This document shows, one piece after another, positions 30,093 to 36,672 of a DNA stretch of 42,746 nucleotides; position 1 is the stretch's first letter, and each line of letters begins with the position of its first letter. The position numbers and the translations under genes are program-made. Below the pieces are notes generated by a model, which worked only from the letters and a program-made list of their open reading frames with translations, searched no databases and was not told where the DNA came from. The stretch is from an uncultured Christensenella sp. (GTDB lineage Bacteria; Bacillota; Clostridia; Christensenellales; Borkfalkiaceae): NCBI GenBank assembly GCA_910586245.1, contig CAJUFY010000009.1, forward strand, positions 1-42,746, in the 5' to 3' direction.

Positions 30093-30125
30093 AAAAAGGA
30101 TTTGCTTTGGCAAATCCTTTTTTTT
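30093..30125 (+). terminator. Rho-independent terminator of gyrBA
   Basis: GGATTTGC (30098-30105) pairs with GCAAATCC (30110-30117), with A5 before and T8 after. Confidence 0.92.
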
Positions 30126-30146
30126 AACGGTTGTTTTTCGTTCCGC

Positions 30147-30175
30147 TTGATTTTCGGGCATGGCTGTGGTACAAT
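30147..30175 (+). promoter_or_regulatory. Promoter of the TraX-like gene (leaderless layout)
   Basis: TTGATT (30147-30152), a 17-bp spacer and TACAAT (30170-30175) with a TGG extension. The predicted start falls on or next to ATG 30182. Confidence 0.75.
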
Positions 30176-30181
30176 AAAAAC

Positions 30182-30952
30182 ATGGTGCAGTTTCTAAACA
30201 AATCCCGCGTTTTAAACGGAAATATCATCAAACTGATTGCCGCCGTGGCGATGGTGTTCGACCACGCGGGGTTTTTGTTTTTCCCTTACGAAACGGGGAT
30301 GCGCGCAATCGGCAGAATCGCCATGCCGCTGTTTGCGTTCTTTCTTGCCGAAGGCTGCCGTTATACGAGAAACAAGTTCCGCCATTTTGCAATGTTGTTT
30401 TTGCTGGCGTTCGTCTGCCAGGTCGTCGATTATATTGCGGAAGGCCGCCTTTATCTGACCATTCTTTTTACCTTTTCGATTTCGGTGCTTCTGATTTATT
30501 CGCTGCAATATTTCAAGAAAAAGCTGTTCGACGCGGAAGCGAAATTGTTCGATAAAATTCTTTCGGGGTTGCTCTTTTGCGCGCTCGTAGCGGGCGTTTG
30601 GTTCGTGAACGCGATCAAGCGGATCAACGGGAATCCGTTTGCGATCGATTACGGCTTCTGGGGCTGCATGCTGCCCGTGTTCGCTTCGCTGTTTGATTTC
30701 CGCGGAATCGATCTGCCCGAAAAGGCGCGTTTTCTCGACGGTTATTATTTAAAAGTCGGGGCGTTCGCCGTCGGACTGTTGCTGACGTGTCTGTTCCCGA
30801 CAAGCCGCTTGAACCACTGGTATTCTTTCCTTGCGCTTGCGCCCCTGCTGTTGTATAACGGACGGCGCGGAAAATACAATCTCAAATATTTTTTCTACGT
30901 CTTTTACCCCGCGCACCTCGTCCTGCTGTATCTGATTTCTCTTTGGGTGTGA
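30182..30952 (+). CDS. TraX-family membrane protein
   Basis: 256 residues with about seven or eight membrane helices. The N-terminal LNGNIIKLIAAVAMVFDHAG, then IGRIAMPLFAFFLAEGCRYTRN, is the hallmark of the TraX family (named after F-pilin acetylation, but in Firmicutes a chromosomal acyltransferase-like membrane protein). The C-terminus NLKYFFYVFYPAHLVLLYLI matches the family end. Function in Clostridia is unknown. The start at 30182 agrees with the family N-terminus. There is no ribosome site, and the promoter places the RNA 5' end at the ATG. The GNAT gene follows after six bases. Confidence 0.9.
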   Translation: MVQFLNKSRVLNGNIIKLIAAVAMVFDHAGFLFFPYETGMRAIGRIAMPLFAFFLAEGCRYTRNKFRHFAMLFLLAFVCQVVDYIAEGRLYLTILFTFSISVLLIYSLQYFKKKLFDAEAKLFDKILSGLLFCALVAGVWFVNAIKRINGNPFAIDYGFWGCMLPVFASLFDFRGIDLPEKARFLDGYYLKVGAFAVGLLLTCLFPTSRLNHWYSFLALAPLLLYNGRRGKYNLKYFFYVFYPAHLVLLYLISLWV

Positions 30953-30958
30953 ATTGCC

Positions 30959-31426
30959 GTGACAACGATTCGAAACTATCAAAAAGAAGATTGCGAAGCG
31001 CTTGCCCGTCTGTTTTACGAAACGGTGCATACGGTCAATGCCGTGGACTACACTGCGCGGCAGCTCTGTGCCTGGGCAAAGCATGCCGACAGTCTGACGC
31101 GGCGGTCGCAGGATTTACTGCGTCAGCATACGGTGGTTGCCGAAACGGACGGCGAAATTTCGGGGTTCGGGAGCATTGACGGTTCGGGATATCTCGATTT
31201 GCTTTTCGTGCATAAAAATTTTCAGCGGCAGGGGATTGCAACCGCGCTGTGCAACGTTTTGGAAAAAGGATATCCTTCGGTCAGAACGCACGCTTCGATT
31301 ACCGCAAAGCCCTTTTTCGAGCGGCGGGGTTACCTCGTGCTGAAAGCGCAGGAAGTCGAGCGTGACGGCGTGAAATTAAAGAACTTCGAAATGTTGAAAA
31401 TACAAAATCCGTGCGGCGGCGCATGA
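30959..31426 (+). CDS. GNAT-family N-acetyltransferase
   Basis: 155 residues. The N-terminus TTIRNYQKEDCEALARLFYETV is a typical GNAT start. The acetyl-CoA binding motif A is LLFVHKNFQRQGIATAL (about residues 81-97), with the RxxG/A pattern QRQGIA. The last strand region (ASITAKPFFERRGYLVL) is also standard. The substrate is unknown. The GTG at 30959 comes seven bases after the traX stop and lacks a clear ribosome site, so re-initiation after traX is likely. A strong terminator follows. Confidence 0.9.
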   Translation: MTTIRNYQKEDCEALARLFYETVHTVNAVDYTARQLCAWAKHADSLTRRSQDLLRQHTVVAETDGEISGFGSIDGSGYLDLLFVHKNFQRQGIATALCNVLEKGYPSVRTHASITAKPFFERRGYLVLKAQEVERDGVKLKNFEMLKIQNPCGGA

Positions 31427-31440
31427 GTTGATCAAATAAA

Positions 31441-31474
31441 AAAAGCTCCGAAACGTTCGTTTCGGAGCTTTTTC
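31441..31474. terminator. Bidirectional terminator between GNAT and veg
   Basis: AAGCTCCGAAAC (31443-31454) pairs with GTTTCGGAGCTT (31459-31470) around GTTC, with A and T runs on both sides. It serves both converging genes. Confidence 0.9.
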
Positions 31475-31724
31475 ATTCTGCCGTTTTGGCGGGTTTCACT
31501 TTTACGCTGCCGCAAAGCACTTCGGCGTACGAATAGGAAGTTTTGCCCAAAAAACTTTTGTCGTTGGGGCGGACGGTAAACAGCGCGGGGTATACGCCGG
31601 AAAGTTCTCCGCAAAAGCGCATGACTTTGTTCCTGCCCAGATTCACCGTAACGTCCACTTGCCGTTGAAAATATTCCGCGATCGTCTTTTTCACTTGCGT
31701 GATGTTGTTGTTCGTCTTGATCAT
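31473..31724 (-). CDS. veg: Veg-family protein
   Basis: 83 residues. The compact SH3-like Veg fold is suggested by VKKTIAEYFQRQVDVTVNLG, then GELSGVYPALFTVRP and SYSYAEVLCGSVKV, matching B. subtilis Veg, a small cytosolic protein reported to promote biofilm gene expression. The SYSYA(E/D)(V/I)L segment is the strongest mark. The start at 31724 is chosen by family length; a TTG at 31772 would add 16 residues without similarity. The ribosome site is weak and no clear promoter was found. It is divergent from the SPOCS-LysM gene, with ispE beyond, an order I recall from Clostridia. Confidence 0.88.
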   Translation of the reverse strand: MIKTNNNITQVKKTIAEYFQRQVDVTVNLGRNKVMRFCGELSGVYPALFTVRPNDKSFLGKTSYSYAEVLCGSVKVKPAKTAE

Positions 31725-31782
31725 ATTTCCATGATTGACCGATTTCCCGAAAAAAATACTCCGTTTCGACAAAGAAAGATTC

Positions 31783-31811
31783 GCATAATCCCGAATCGGG
31801 CGGCATAGAAT
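31783..31811 (+). promoter_or_regulatory. SigE-like promoter of the SPOCS-LysM gene
   Basis: GCATAAT (31783-31789), a 14-bp spacer and CATAGAAT (31804-31811). From memory the mother-cell SigE consensus is KMATATT, about 14 bp, CATACAnT; this fits with one mismatch in each element. The start would be near 31818, before ribosome site GGGAGAG. Confidence 0.5.
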
Positions 31812-31843
31812 ACAGGGAAACCAAAATCGGGAGAGTGAATTTT

Positions 31844-33328
31844 ATGGCGATAAACACGCAGACGGAGACTTTCCGCGGATACGGAAAGCTGGGGACGATG
31901 AACGCCCAGACGGCGGTGGAATGCCGCTTCGGGCAGGAAGTGGGAACGGTGCTTTCGGTGCATACGTCCGCCGTGCTCACGGGCGCGGAAGCGGGGAACG
32001 GCGAAGTGCGCTACTTCGGAAAGGCGCATTTTTCGCTCGTGTACGAAGATGCGGAAAAGCGGGTCTGCCGTGCGGAAAAAGGGGTGGAATTTACCGCGTC
32101 CGCCAAAAACGAAGCGTGTTTTCCCGCGCTTACGGCGCGCGCCGCGCTTTCGGTGGAAAACGTTTCGGTGCGCCGCGAGGGGGCGAGCGTATACGTCGCC
32201 GCGCTGCTGGGCGCGGATATCACGTTTTTCGGCGAACAGAACTTCGATTATCTTGCGGGCGGCGATCTGATCATGCGCCGCGAACCTTCCGACGTAATCA
32301 CCGCGCACCTGTGCGGCGGCGCGGCGGAAACGGAAGACGAATTTGAAACGGAATTTATCGGCGACATTCTGCAACACGCGGAAACGGTGAACGTGACGGA
32401 CATCGTATGCGAAACTGGGTTGCTGAATATCGAGGGCGAAATCAATTTGTGCGTGCTTGCGCTCAAAGGGGAAAACGCGCTCGTTTCCTTCGAACGGCTC
32501 GTGCCGTTCCGCATCGAAATCCCCTGCGACGAAGCGTCGTCGTGCTGCGGCGCGGAAGCGCGCGTTTCGGTGCTGAACGTTTCCATTCACGCCGATACCG
32601 ACGAGGAGCGCGGCAAATGCAAACTCCGCGCCGAGTTCACGCTTTCCGCCGAGGGCTGCGTGTACGAAGAGGTTACGGTGGATACCGTGGCGGACGCCTT
32701 TTCGCCGCAGAGCGAAGTGTCCCTTCTGTTTACCGAAACGGCGTGCGGCGGCGCGGGCGAAACGAAGTGCCTGACCGAACGCATTTCCGGAAAGTGCGCG
32801 CTCTCTTCGCCCGTGGATTTTTCCGACGTGTTCCAGGCGGTCACGCTGCAACGCGCCGAAGCGAATCTGGTGCGCGCGGACGACGGCACGCGGATCGAAG
32901 GCGTGGCGATGGCGACCTTGCTCGTGCTGGGCGCGGACGGCGCGCACCGCGGGATCGAAATGAGTTTGCCGTTCTCGGTCGCGGCGCAGGCGGAACATTG
33001 CAACGTTTCGGTGTTGGTGTGCGGCATGTCCGCGCGGCAGAAGCAGGAAGGCGAAATCGAAGCCGAAGCTACGTTAAAGATCACCGTGTACGAAAAGCGG
33101 CTCGTAACGGCAAAATTCGTGACCTCTGCGGAAGAGGGCGCGGCGCTTCCCGTAAACGACAGCGCGGTGAGCGTGTACATCCCCCGCGCGGGCGACGGGC
33201 TCTGGGAGCTTTCGAAGAGTCTGAAAAAATCGCCCGAAGAAGTTTCGGCAAGCAATCCCGACGTCGAATTCCCCGTAAAGGAAGGTCAGCGGGTGATCGT
33301 TTACCGTAAAAAAACAATCAACGGCTGA
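31844..33328 (+). CDS. SPOCS (DUF3794) and LysM domain protein
   Basis: 494 residues. Two or three DUF3794/SPOCS-type beta domains fill most of the chain (for example GKAHFSLVYEDAEKRVCRAEKGVEF, GEINLCVLALKGE, GVAMATLLVLGADG), and the last 50 residues form a LysM domain (VYIPRAGDGLWELSKSLKKS ... VKEGQRVIVY) that binds glycan. There is no signal peptide, as expected for spore-coat or cortex-associated proteins made in the mother cell. ATG 31844 has GGGAGAG eight bases ahead. It lies between veg and ispE. A role in spore envelope assembly is inferred from the domains and from the SigE-like promoter. Confidence 0.87.
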   Translation: MAINTQTETFRGYGKLGTMNAQTAVECRFGQEVGTVLSVHTSAVLTGAEAGNGEVRYFGKAHFSLVYEDAEKRVCRAEKGVEFTASAKNEACFPALTARAALSVENVSVRREGASVYVAALLGADITFFGEQNFDYLAGGDLIMRREPSDVITAHLCGGAAETEDEFETEFIGDILQHAETVNVTDIVCETGLLNIEGEINLCVLALKGENALVSFERLVPFRIEIPCDEASSCCGAEARVSVLNVSIHADTDEERGKCKLRAEFTLSAEGCVYEEVTVDTVADAFSPQSEVSLLFTETACGGAGETKCLTERISGKCALSSPVDFSDVFQAVTLQRAEANLVRADDGTRIEGVAMATLLVLGADGAHRGIEMSLPFSVAAQAEHCNVSVLVCGMSARQKQEGEIEAEATLKITVYEKRLVTAKFVTSAEEGAALPVNDSAVSVYIPRAGDGLWELSKSLKKSPEEVSASNPDVEFPVKEGQRVIVYRKKTING

Positions 33329-33346
33329 AAGCCGAAGATGAAGTCG

Positions 33347-33372
33347 CCCCGCCGTTCGGCGGGGTTTTCTTT
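33347..33372 (+). terminator. Rho-independent terminator of the SPOCS-LysM gene
   Basis: CCCCGCC (33347-33353) pairs with GGCGGGG (33358-33364) around GTTC, followed by TTTTCTTTT. It ends only about ten bases before the ispE -35. Confidence 0.85.
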
Positions 33373-33382
33373 TCCGAAAAAC

Positions 33383-33411
33383 TTGCAATCGCGCGTAAAA
33401 TATGCTACAAT
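33383..33411 (+). promoter_or_regulatory. Promoter of ispE (leaderless layout)
   Basis: TTGCAA (33383-33388), a 17-bp spacer and TACAAT (33406-33411) with a TGC extension. Seven bases separate the -10 from ATG 33419. Confidence 0.75.
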
Positions 33412-33418
33412 GGCAACA

Positions 33419-34327
33419 ATGAATACCGTACGGGGAAACGCTTACGCAAAACTCAATCTCACGCTCGATATCACGGGCGCGGAAGGGGGCTATCACCAAC
33501 TCGATTCGCTCGTGACGACGATCGGTCTTTCGGACAGGATCGTGATCAAAAAGCGCAAGGATCAACTCGTGAGCGTCGCCATGCACGGCATGAACAGCGA
33601 GGGGATTCCCCCCGAACGGAACAACGCGCAGCGCGCAGGCGAAAAATTCGTCGAACGGTTCGGTACGGCGGGCGCGGACGTTACGGTTTACAAAAATATT
33701 CCGCTCGGCGCGGGACTGGGCGGCTCTTCGGCGGACGCCGCGGGCGTGCTCAACGGCATGGCGAAACTGTACGGCGTAACCGACGGCGCGGCGCTCAAAT
33801 CGCTTGCCGACGAGCTGGGCAGCGATACGGGGTATCTTCTGCACGGCGGGCTTGCGCGGATGCGCGGGCGGGGCGATCGGGTGGAACGGTTTGATTCCGT
33901 GCCCGAAATGTATTTTCTCGTTCTGTGCCCCCAAAACGGCGTTTCCACGGCGGAATGCTACGCGGCTTACGACGGCTTGGGCAAACGCTACGCGCCCCGT
34001 ACGCAAGAGGTTGCCGAGCTCCTGCAAAGCGGCAATCCGCAGTGGGCGGCGGGCGCGTTCGGGAACGATCTGTACGAAGCGGCGGCGACGCTGGAACCCG
34101 CGGTGCGGGAAGCGTTGCTGTCCCTAAAAGAATTATCGCCGAGCGGCGCGTGCATGACGGGCTCGGGCAGCGCGTGCTTCGCGCTGTTTCCGACTGCGGA
34201 ACTGTGCGACTGGGCGAAGAGCCGTTACAAGGGGAAATGCCGCGCTTACACGGTCGCGGCGGTCGATCCCGCAAGCAAAAAAAATTTCGGAAATCCGTTC
34301 GTCCTACGCGAGGATGAAGGTATATAA
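33419..34327 (+). CDS. ispE: 4-diphosphocytidyl-2-C-methyl-D-erythritol kinase
   Basis: 302 residues, a GHMP kinase of the MEP pathway to isoprenoid precursors. AYAKLNLTLDITG (about residues 7-19) is the substrate-site motif, VYKNIPLGAGLGGSSADAAG (about 84-103) the ATP-binding GHMP motif, and MTGSGSACFALF (motif 3) lies near the C-terminus. Earlier in-frame ATGs (33338, 33410) fall in the upstream terminator and in the -10, so 33419 is the start. No ribosome site precedes it. The downstream membrane protein begins nine bases after the stop and is probably co-transcribed. Confidence 0.95.
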   Translation: MNTVRGNAYAKLNLTLDITGAEGGYHQLDSLVTTIGLSDRIVIKKRKDQLVSVAMHGMNSEGIPPERNNAQRAGEKFVERFGTAGADVTVYKNIPLGAGLGGSSADAAGVLNGMAKLYGVTDGAALKSLADELGSDTGYLLHGGLARMRGRGDRVERFDSVPEMYFLVLCPQNGVSTAECYAAYDGLGKRYAPRTQEVAELLQSGNPQWAAGAFGNDLYEAAATLEPAVREALLSLKELSPSGACMTGSGSACFALFPTAELCDWAKSRYKGKCRAYTVAAVDPASKKNFGNPFVLREDEGI

Positions 34328-34336
34328 AGGAGTATT

Positions 34337-35224
34337 ATGGAAGAGCGCATCATCGATAACGAAAGAGAAATCAAAATCAAACGCAAGCGGGAGGGCGCGG
34401 ACTACGTAGACGCGCTTGCAGAGGACGGCGCCGCCGAAGAAATCCCCGAAGAGGAACTCATTCTCGAATTGCCCGAAGGCGAGGAATACGACGAGGATTT
34501 GGTGGGGCTCACGCCGTCGCAGCTCAAAGAGGAACTCGCCCGCCGCGAAAAGGCGATGCGCGAAGCGCGCGAAGAGAGCAAAAAACTTACTGCCGCGGGC
34601 GCGGAACAACTGGGCGCGGAAGCGTACGGCGAGGCGGAAGATCTGTTCGCTCAGGCGGTGATGTACGATCCGGATAACGCGGAAGCCGGCAAGGGGCTGT
34701 GGCTTGCGCGTACGAAGAACTTTACCGACGACGAAGCGTTTTTTCAGGATACGAACGCAGAGGAGCTGAACGCGGCGAACGAAGAAGTGCGCGCTTACGT
34801 TTTGGAACAGGCGGGCGAGCGGCTGCGGGTCGACCGCGAAACGCTGCGCGCGGAGTGCGCGCCGCTCAAAGCGGAAGTAGAGGAAAGCCGCGCTTACCGT
34901 CGCGGATATTTTTCCGATCATAAAAAATATTATCTGGTGCGCTTCGGCGCGTGGCTGGGGCTGTTCGCCCTGCTCGTGCTCGGCGCGGGCATCAGCGCAA
35001 GCTTTATTTATTCCACGCGCGGCATTCTGCCCGTCGCGCTTACGGGCGGGTTCGGCGCGGCTGCGGCGCTTTCGCTCGTATTCGTCGTCGTGTTTTCGCG
35101 CAAGTTGCTCGTGGCTTCGCGGCTGTGCCGCGAAAACGAACGCCCCGCTTCCACCGAAACGGGCGCGCGGCTCGAATATTTAGAAGAACGGCTTCGCTGC
35201 CTTGATATCATTTTAGGCGAATAA
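34337..35224 (+). CDS. Coiled-coil protein with two membrane helices, unknown function
   Basis: 295 residues, not recognised. An acidic N-terminus (DGAAEEIPEEELILELPEGE) is followed by a long charged helix region (about 60-190) with a TPR-like stretch (GAEQLGAEAYGEAEDLFAQA, AVMYDPDNAEAGKG), so a helical repeat or coiled coil is likely. Two adjacent membrane helices (about 205-228 and 232-255: FGAWLGLFALLVLGAGISAS, LTGGFGAAAALSLVFVVVF) and a short charged C-terminus end it. The bulk is probably cytosolic. AAGGAG precedes ATG 34337. It lies in an operon with ispE and ends at a terminator. Confidence 0.75.
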   Translation: MEERIIDNEREIKIKRKREGADYVDALAEDGAAEEIPEEELILELPEGEEYDEDLVGLTPSQLKEELARREKAMREAREESKKLTAAGAEQLGAEAYGEAEDLFAQAVMYDPDNAEAGKGLWLARTKNFTDDEAFFQDTNAEELNAANEEVRAYVLEQAGERLRVDRETLRAECAPLKAEVEESRAYRRGYFSDHKKYYLVRFGAWLGLFALLVLGAGISASFIYSTRGILPVALTGGFGAAAALSLVFVVVFSRKLLVASRLCRENERPASTETGARLEYLEERLRCLDIILGE

Positions 35225-35233
35225 AAATAAACG

Positions 35234-35260
35234 GCGCTCCCGCAGGGAGCGCTTTTTTTT
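35234..35260 (+). terminator. Rho-independent terminator
   Basis: GCGCTCCC (35234-35241) pairs with GGGAGCGC (35245-35252), followed by eight T. Confidence 0.93.
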
Positions 35261-35296
35261 GCGGAAAATTTTTACAACCGATTTTTCAAAAAGGTA

Positions 35297-35325
35297 TTTA
35301 CTTATCGGGAATTATGCGTTATAAT
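35297..35325 (+). promoter_or_regulatory. sigma-A promoter of the APH-type gene
   Basis: TTTACT (35297-35302), a 17-bp spacer and a perfect TATAAT (35320-35325). The leader is about 48 bases. Confidence 0.7.
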
Positions 35326-35379
35326 GGCGTTGGAAAATGATTGCGGGATAAATCCCCGCGGATAGGAGGAAAAAAGATT

Positions 35380-36120
35380 ATGGAACTCATTCACACAGGC
35401 ACGGGTAAAAAACTGTACCGCGACGAAGATCGTCTTGTAAAGTCGTTTGACGAAACGTACTCCAAGGCAGATATTCTGAACGAAGCGCTCAATCAGGCGC
35501 GCGTGGAAACGACTTCGCTGAACATTCCCAAAGTACTCGGCGTTTCGGTCGTGGACGGGAAGTGGTCGCTCATCTGGGAGTATATCGAGGGCGAAACGCT
35601 CGAATCGCTCATGGCGAAGCACCCCGAAAAAACGGACGAATATCTCGATTTCTTCGTGGAACTGCAAATTCAGATGAGCAAAGAAAAAGTGCCGCTTTTG
35701 GGACATCTGCGCGATAAAATGCACGCGAAAATTTCGGCAAGTTCGTACCCCGCGACGCTGCGCTACGATCTGCACGTGCGGCTCGACGGGCTTCCCCGCC
35801 ACAAAAAGTTGTGCCACGGCGATTTCCAGCCCAGCAACGTGATTATCAAAGAGGACGGCACGCCGTATATCATCGACTGGTCGCACGCCACGCAGGGCAA
35901 CGGTTCGGCGGACGCGGCGCGCACGTATCTGATTTTCAAATTACAGGGCAGGGACGAGATCGCGGAAAAATACATGAAACTCTTCTGCGCGAAAACGGAT
36001 ACGGCGATTCAGTACGTACAGCGCATTTTGCCGATCGTCGCGGCGTCGCAGTCGGTCAAGCGCAAACCCGAAGAACAGGAATTCCTGAACAAGTGGGTAA
36101 ACGTTTGCGACTGGCAGTAA
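35380..36120 (+). CDS. APH/choline-kinase-like phosphotransferase
   Basis: 246 residues with the protein-kinase-like fold of small-molecule kinases. LYRDEDRLVKSF contains the ATP-binding lysine, IWEYIEGETLESL is the hinge, LCHGDFQPSNVIIKEDG (about residues 147-163) has the catalytic HGDxxxxN motif, and IIDWSHA has the metal-binding Asp. Family members include aminoglycoside and choline/sugar kinases. The natural substrate is probably a metabolite rather than an antibiotic, but this is not shown. ATG 35380 follows TAGGAGGA; an in-frame ATG at 35341 lacks a site. It is monocistronic. Confidence 0.85.
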   Translation: MELIHTGTGKKLYRDEDRLVKSFDETYSKADILNEALNQARVETTSLNIPKVLGVSVVDGKWSLIWEYIEGETLESLMAKHPEKTDEYLDFFVELQIQMSKEKVPLLGHLRDKMHAKISASSYPATLRYDLHVRLDGLPRHKKLCHGDFQPSNVIIKEDGTPYIIDWSHATQGNGSADAARTYLIFKLQGRDEIAEKYMKLFCAKTDTAIQYVQRILPIVAASQSVKRKPEEQEFLNKWVNVCDWQ

Positions 36121-36134
36121 ATCGCTTAAAATAT

Positions 36135-36159
36135 AAAAACGGGCGTTCGCCCGTTTTTT
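36135..36159. terminator. Bidirectional terminator
   Basis: CGGGC (36140-36144) pairs with GCCCG (36149-36153) around GTTC, with A5 before and T6 after. It separates the kinase from the reverse-strand XRE remnant. Confidence 0.85.
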
Positions 36160-36388
36160 ATTTGTCTTTTTTCACTTCTAAAATTTCGTCTGCAGAAGCG
36201 CCGATCGCCGAACACAACCGCGAAAAATTTGCCAGCGACGGTTGCGATTTCCCCGAACAGTATTGCGAAAGCGTCGGCGGTTTGATTCCGATTTCGGCTG
36301 CGATTTCGTTTTGCTTTTTGCCTCAACTCTTAATTTCTTTTTTAATATTCTCACTGATTCTTTCGTCAAGCGACTTTTCCATAGCCAT
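36158..36388 (-). pseudogene. XRE-family regulator interrupted by an in-frame TGA
   Basis: Reading from ATG 36388 gives MAMEKSLDERISENIKKEIK, then S, then TGA (36325-36323) at codon 22. The frame then continues GKKQNEIAAEIGIKPPTLSQ and YCSGKSQPSLANFSRLCSAI up to ADEILEVKKDK and TAA at 36158. Together this is a complete 76-codon Cro/CI-type helix-turn-helix gene. TGA is an ordinary stop elsewhere in the window (ispG-type recoding is not seen), so a nonsense mutation is the simplest reading. A truncated product from an internal start is possible but would lose the first helix. The region is AT-rich and flanked by operator-like repeats. Confidence 0.75.
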
Positions 36389-36393
36389 ATATT

Positions 36394-36410
36394 ATTAGAT
36401 ATTAACTAAT
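36394..36410. promoter_or_regulatory. Operator-like repeat 1 (ATTAG-N7-CTAAT)
   Basis: ATTAG (36394-36398) and CTAAT (36406-36410) with a seven-base gap, just upstream of the broken XRE gene. Confidence 0.6.
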
Positions 36411-36421
36411 TTTAAATAAAT

Positions 36422-36438
36422 ATTAGGAAATGACTAAT
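36422..36438. promoter_or_regulatory. Operator-like repeat 2 (ATTAG-N7-CTAAT)
   Basis: The same arms and gap as repeat 1, with the centre 28 bp away, ending six bases before the -35 of the rightward promoter. The XRE protein probably bound both sites to control divergent transcription. Confidence 0.6.
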
Positions 36439-36444
36439 TTTTGC

Positions 36445-36473
36445 TTGACATATGATAAAATATAGACTATAAT
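36445..36473 (+). promoter_or_regulatory. Perfect-consensus sigma-A promoter
   Basis: TTGACA (36445-36450), a 17-bp spacer and TATAAT (36468-36473), both six of six. No gene follows directly; the next CDS has its own promoter 190 bases on. Confidence 0.85.
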
Positions 36474-36479
36474 CATACT

Positions 36480-36539
36480 ATCATCAAAATAGCCCGCGAG
36501 GGTGGGCGTGCGCGAACGGTACGGTTTGCTTTTTGTATA
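36480..36539 (+). ncRNA. Putative short RNA in the XRE island
   Basis: The predicted transcript would start near 36480 and end at the hairpin GCGAAC (36513-36518) / GTTTGC (36525-36530) with T5 after, so about 60 nt. It contains a second small stem (GCCC/GGGC) and no ATG with a ribosome site. Evidence is a perfect promoter plus a terminator-like end; the RNA itself is inferred. If the terminator leaks, it would simply be a long leader toward the cysteine desulfurase. Confidence 0.4.
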
Positions 36540-36616
36540 GAGTTCCTCTCTAAATTACTCACCATAATAGTAAACAAATTTGTAGGCTCGTATCTTTCGC
36601 GCATTGCTCGTATTTC

Positions 36617-36652
36617 GTCAACGGTTTTTCGAAAGCGTTGACTTTATTTTTT
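36617..36652 (+). terminator. Terminator-like hairpin containing the cysteine desulfurase -35
   Basis: GTCAACG (36617-36623) pairs with CGTTGAC (36636-36642), followed by TTTATTTTTT. The 3' arm supplies TTGACT (36638-36643) of the next promoter. Confidence 0.6.
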
Positions 36653-36666
36653 GTTGCGGGTATAAT
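36638..36666 (+). promoter_or_regulatory. Promoter of the cysteine desulfurase gene (leaderless layout)
   Basis: TTGACT (36638-36643), a 17-bp spacer and a perfect TATAAT (36661-36666). Only six bases separate the -10 from ATG 36673. Confidence 0.85.
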
Positions 36667-36672
36667 AAGGGC

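Noticed and set aside
36158..36388. UGA recoding as a sense codon in this organism
   Set aside because: TGA ends yabN, uvrA, rplU and other genes at the expected family length, so it works as a stop.
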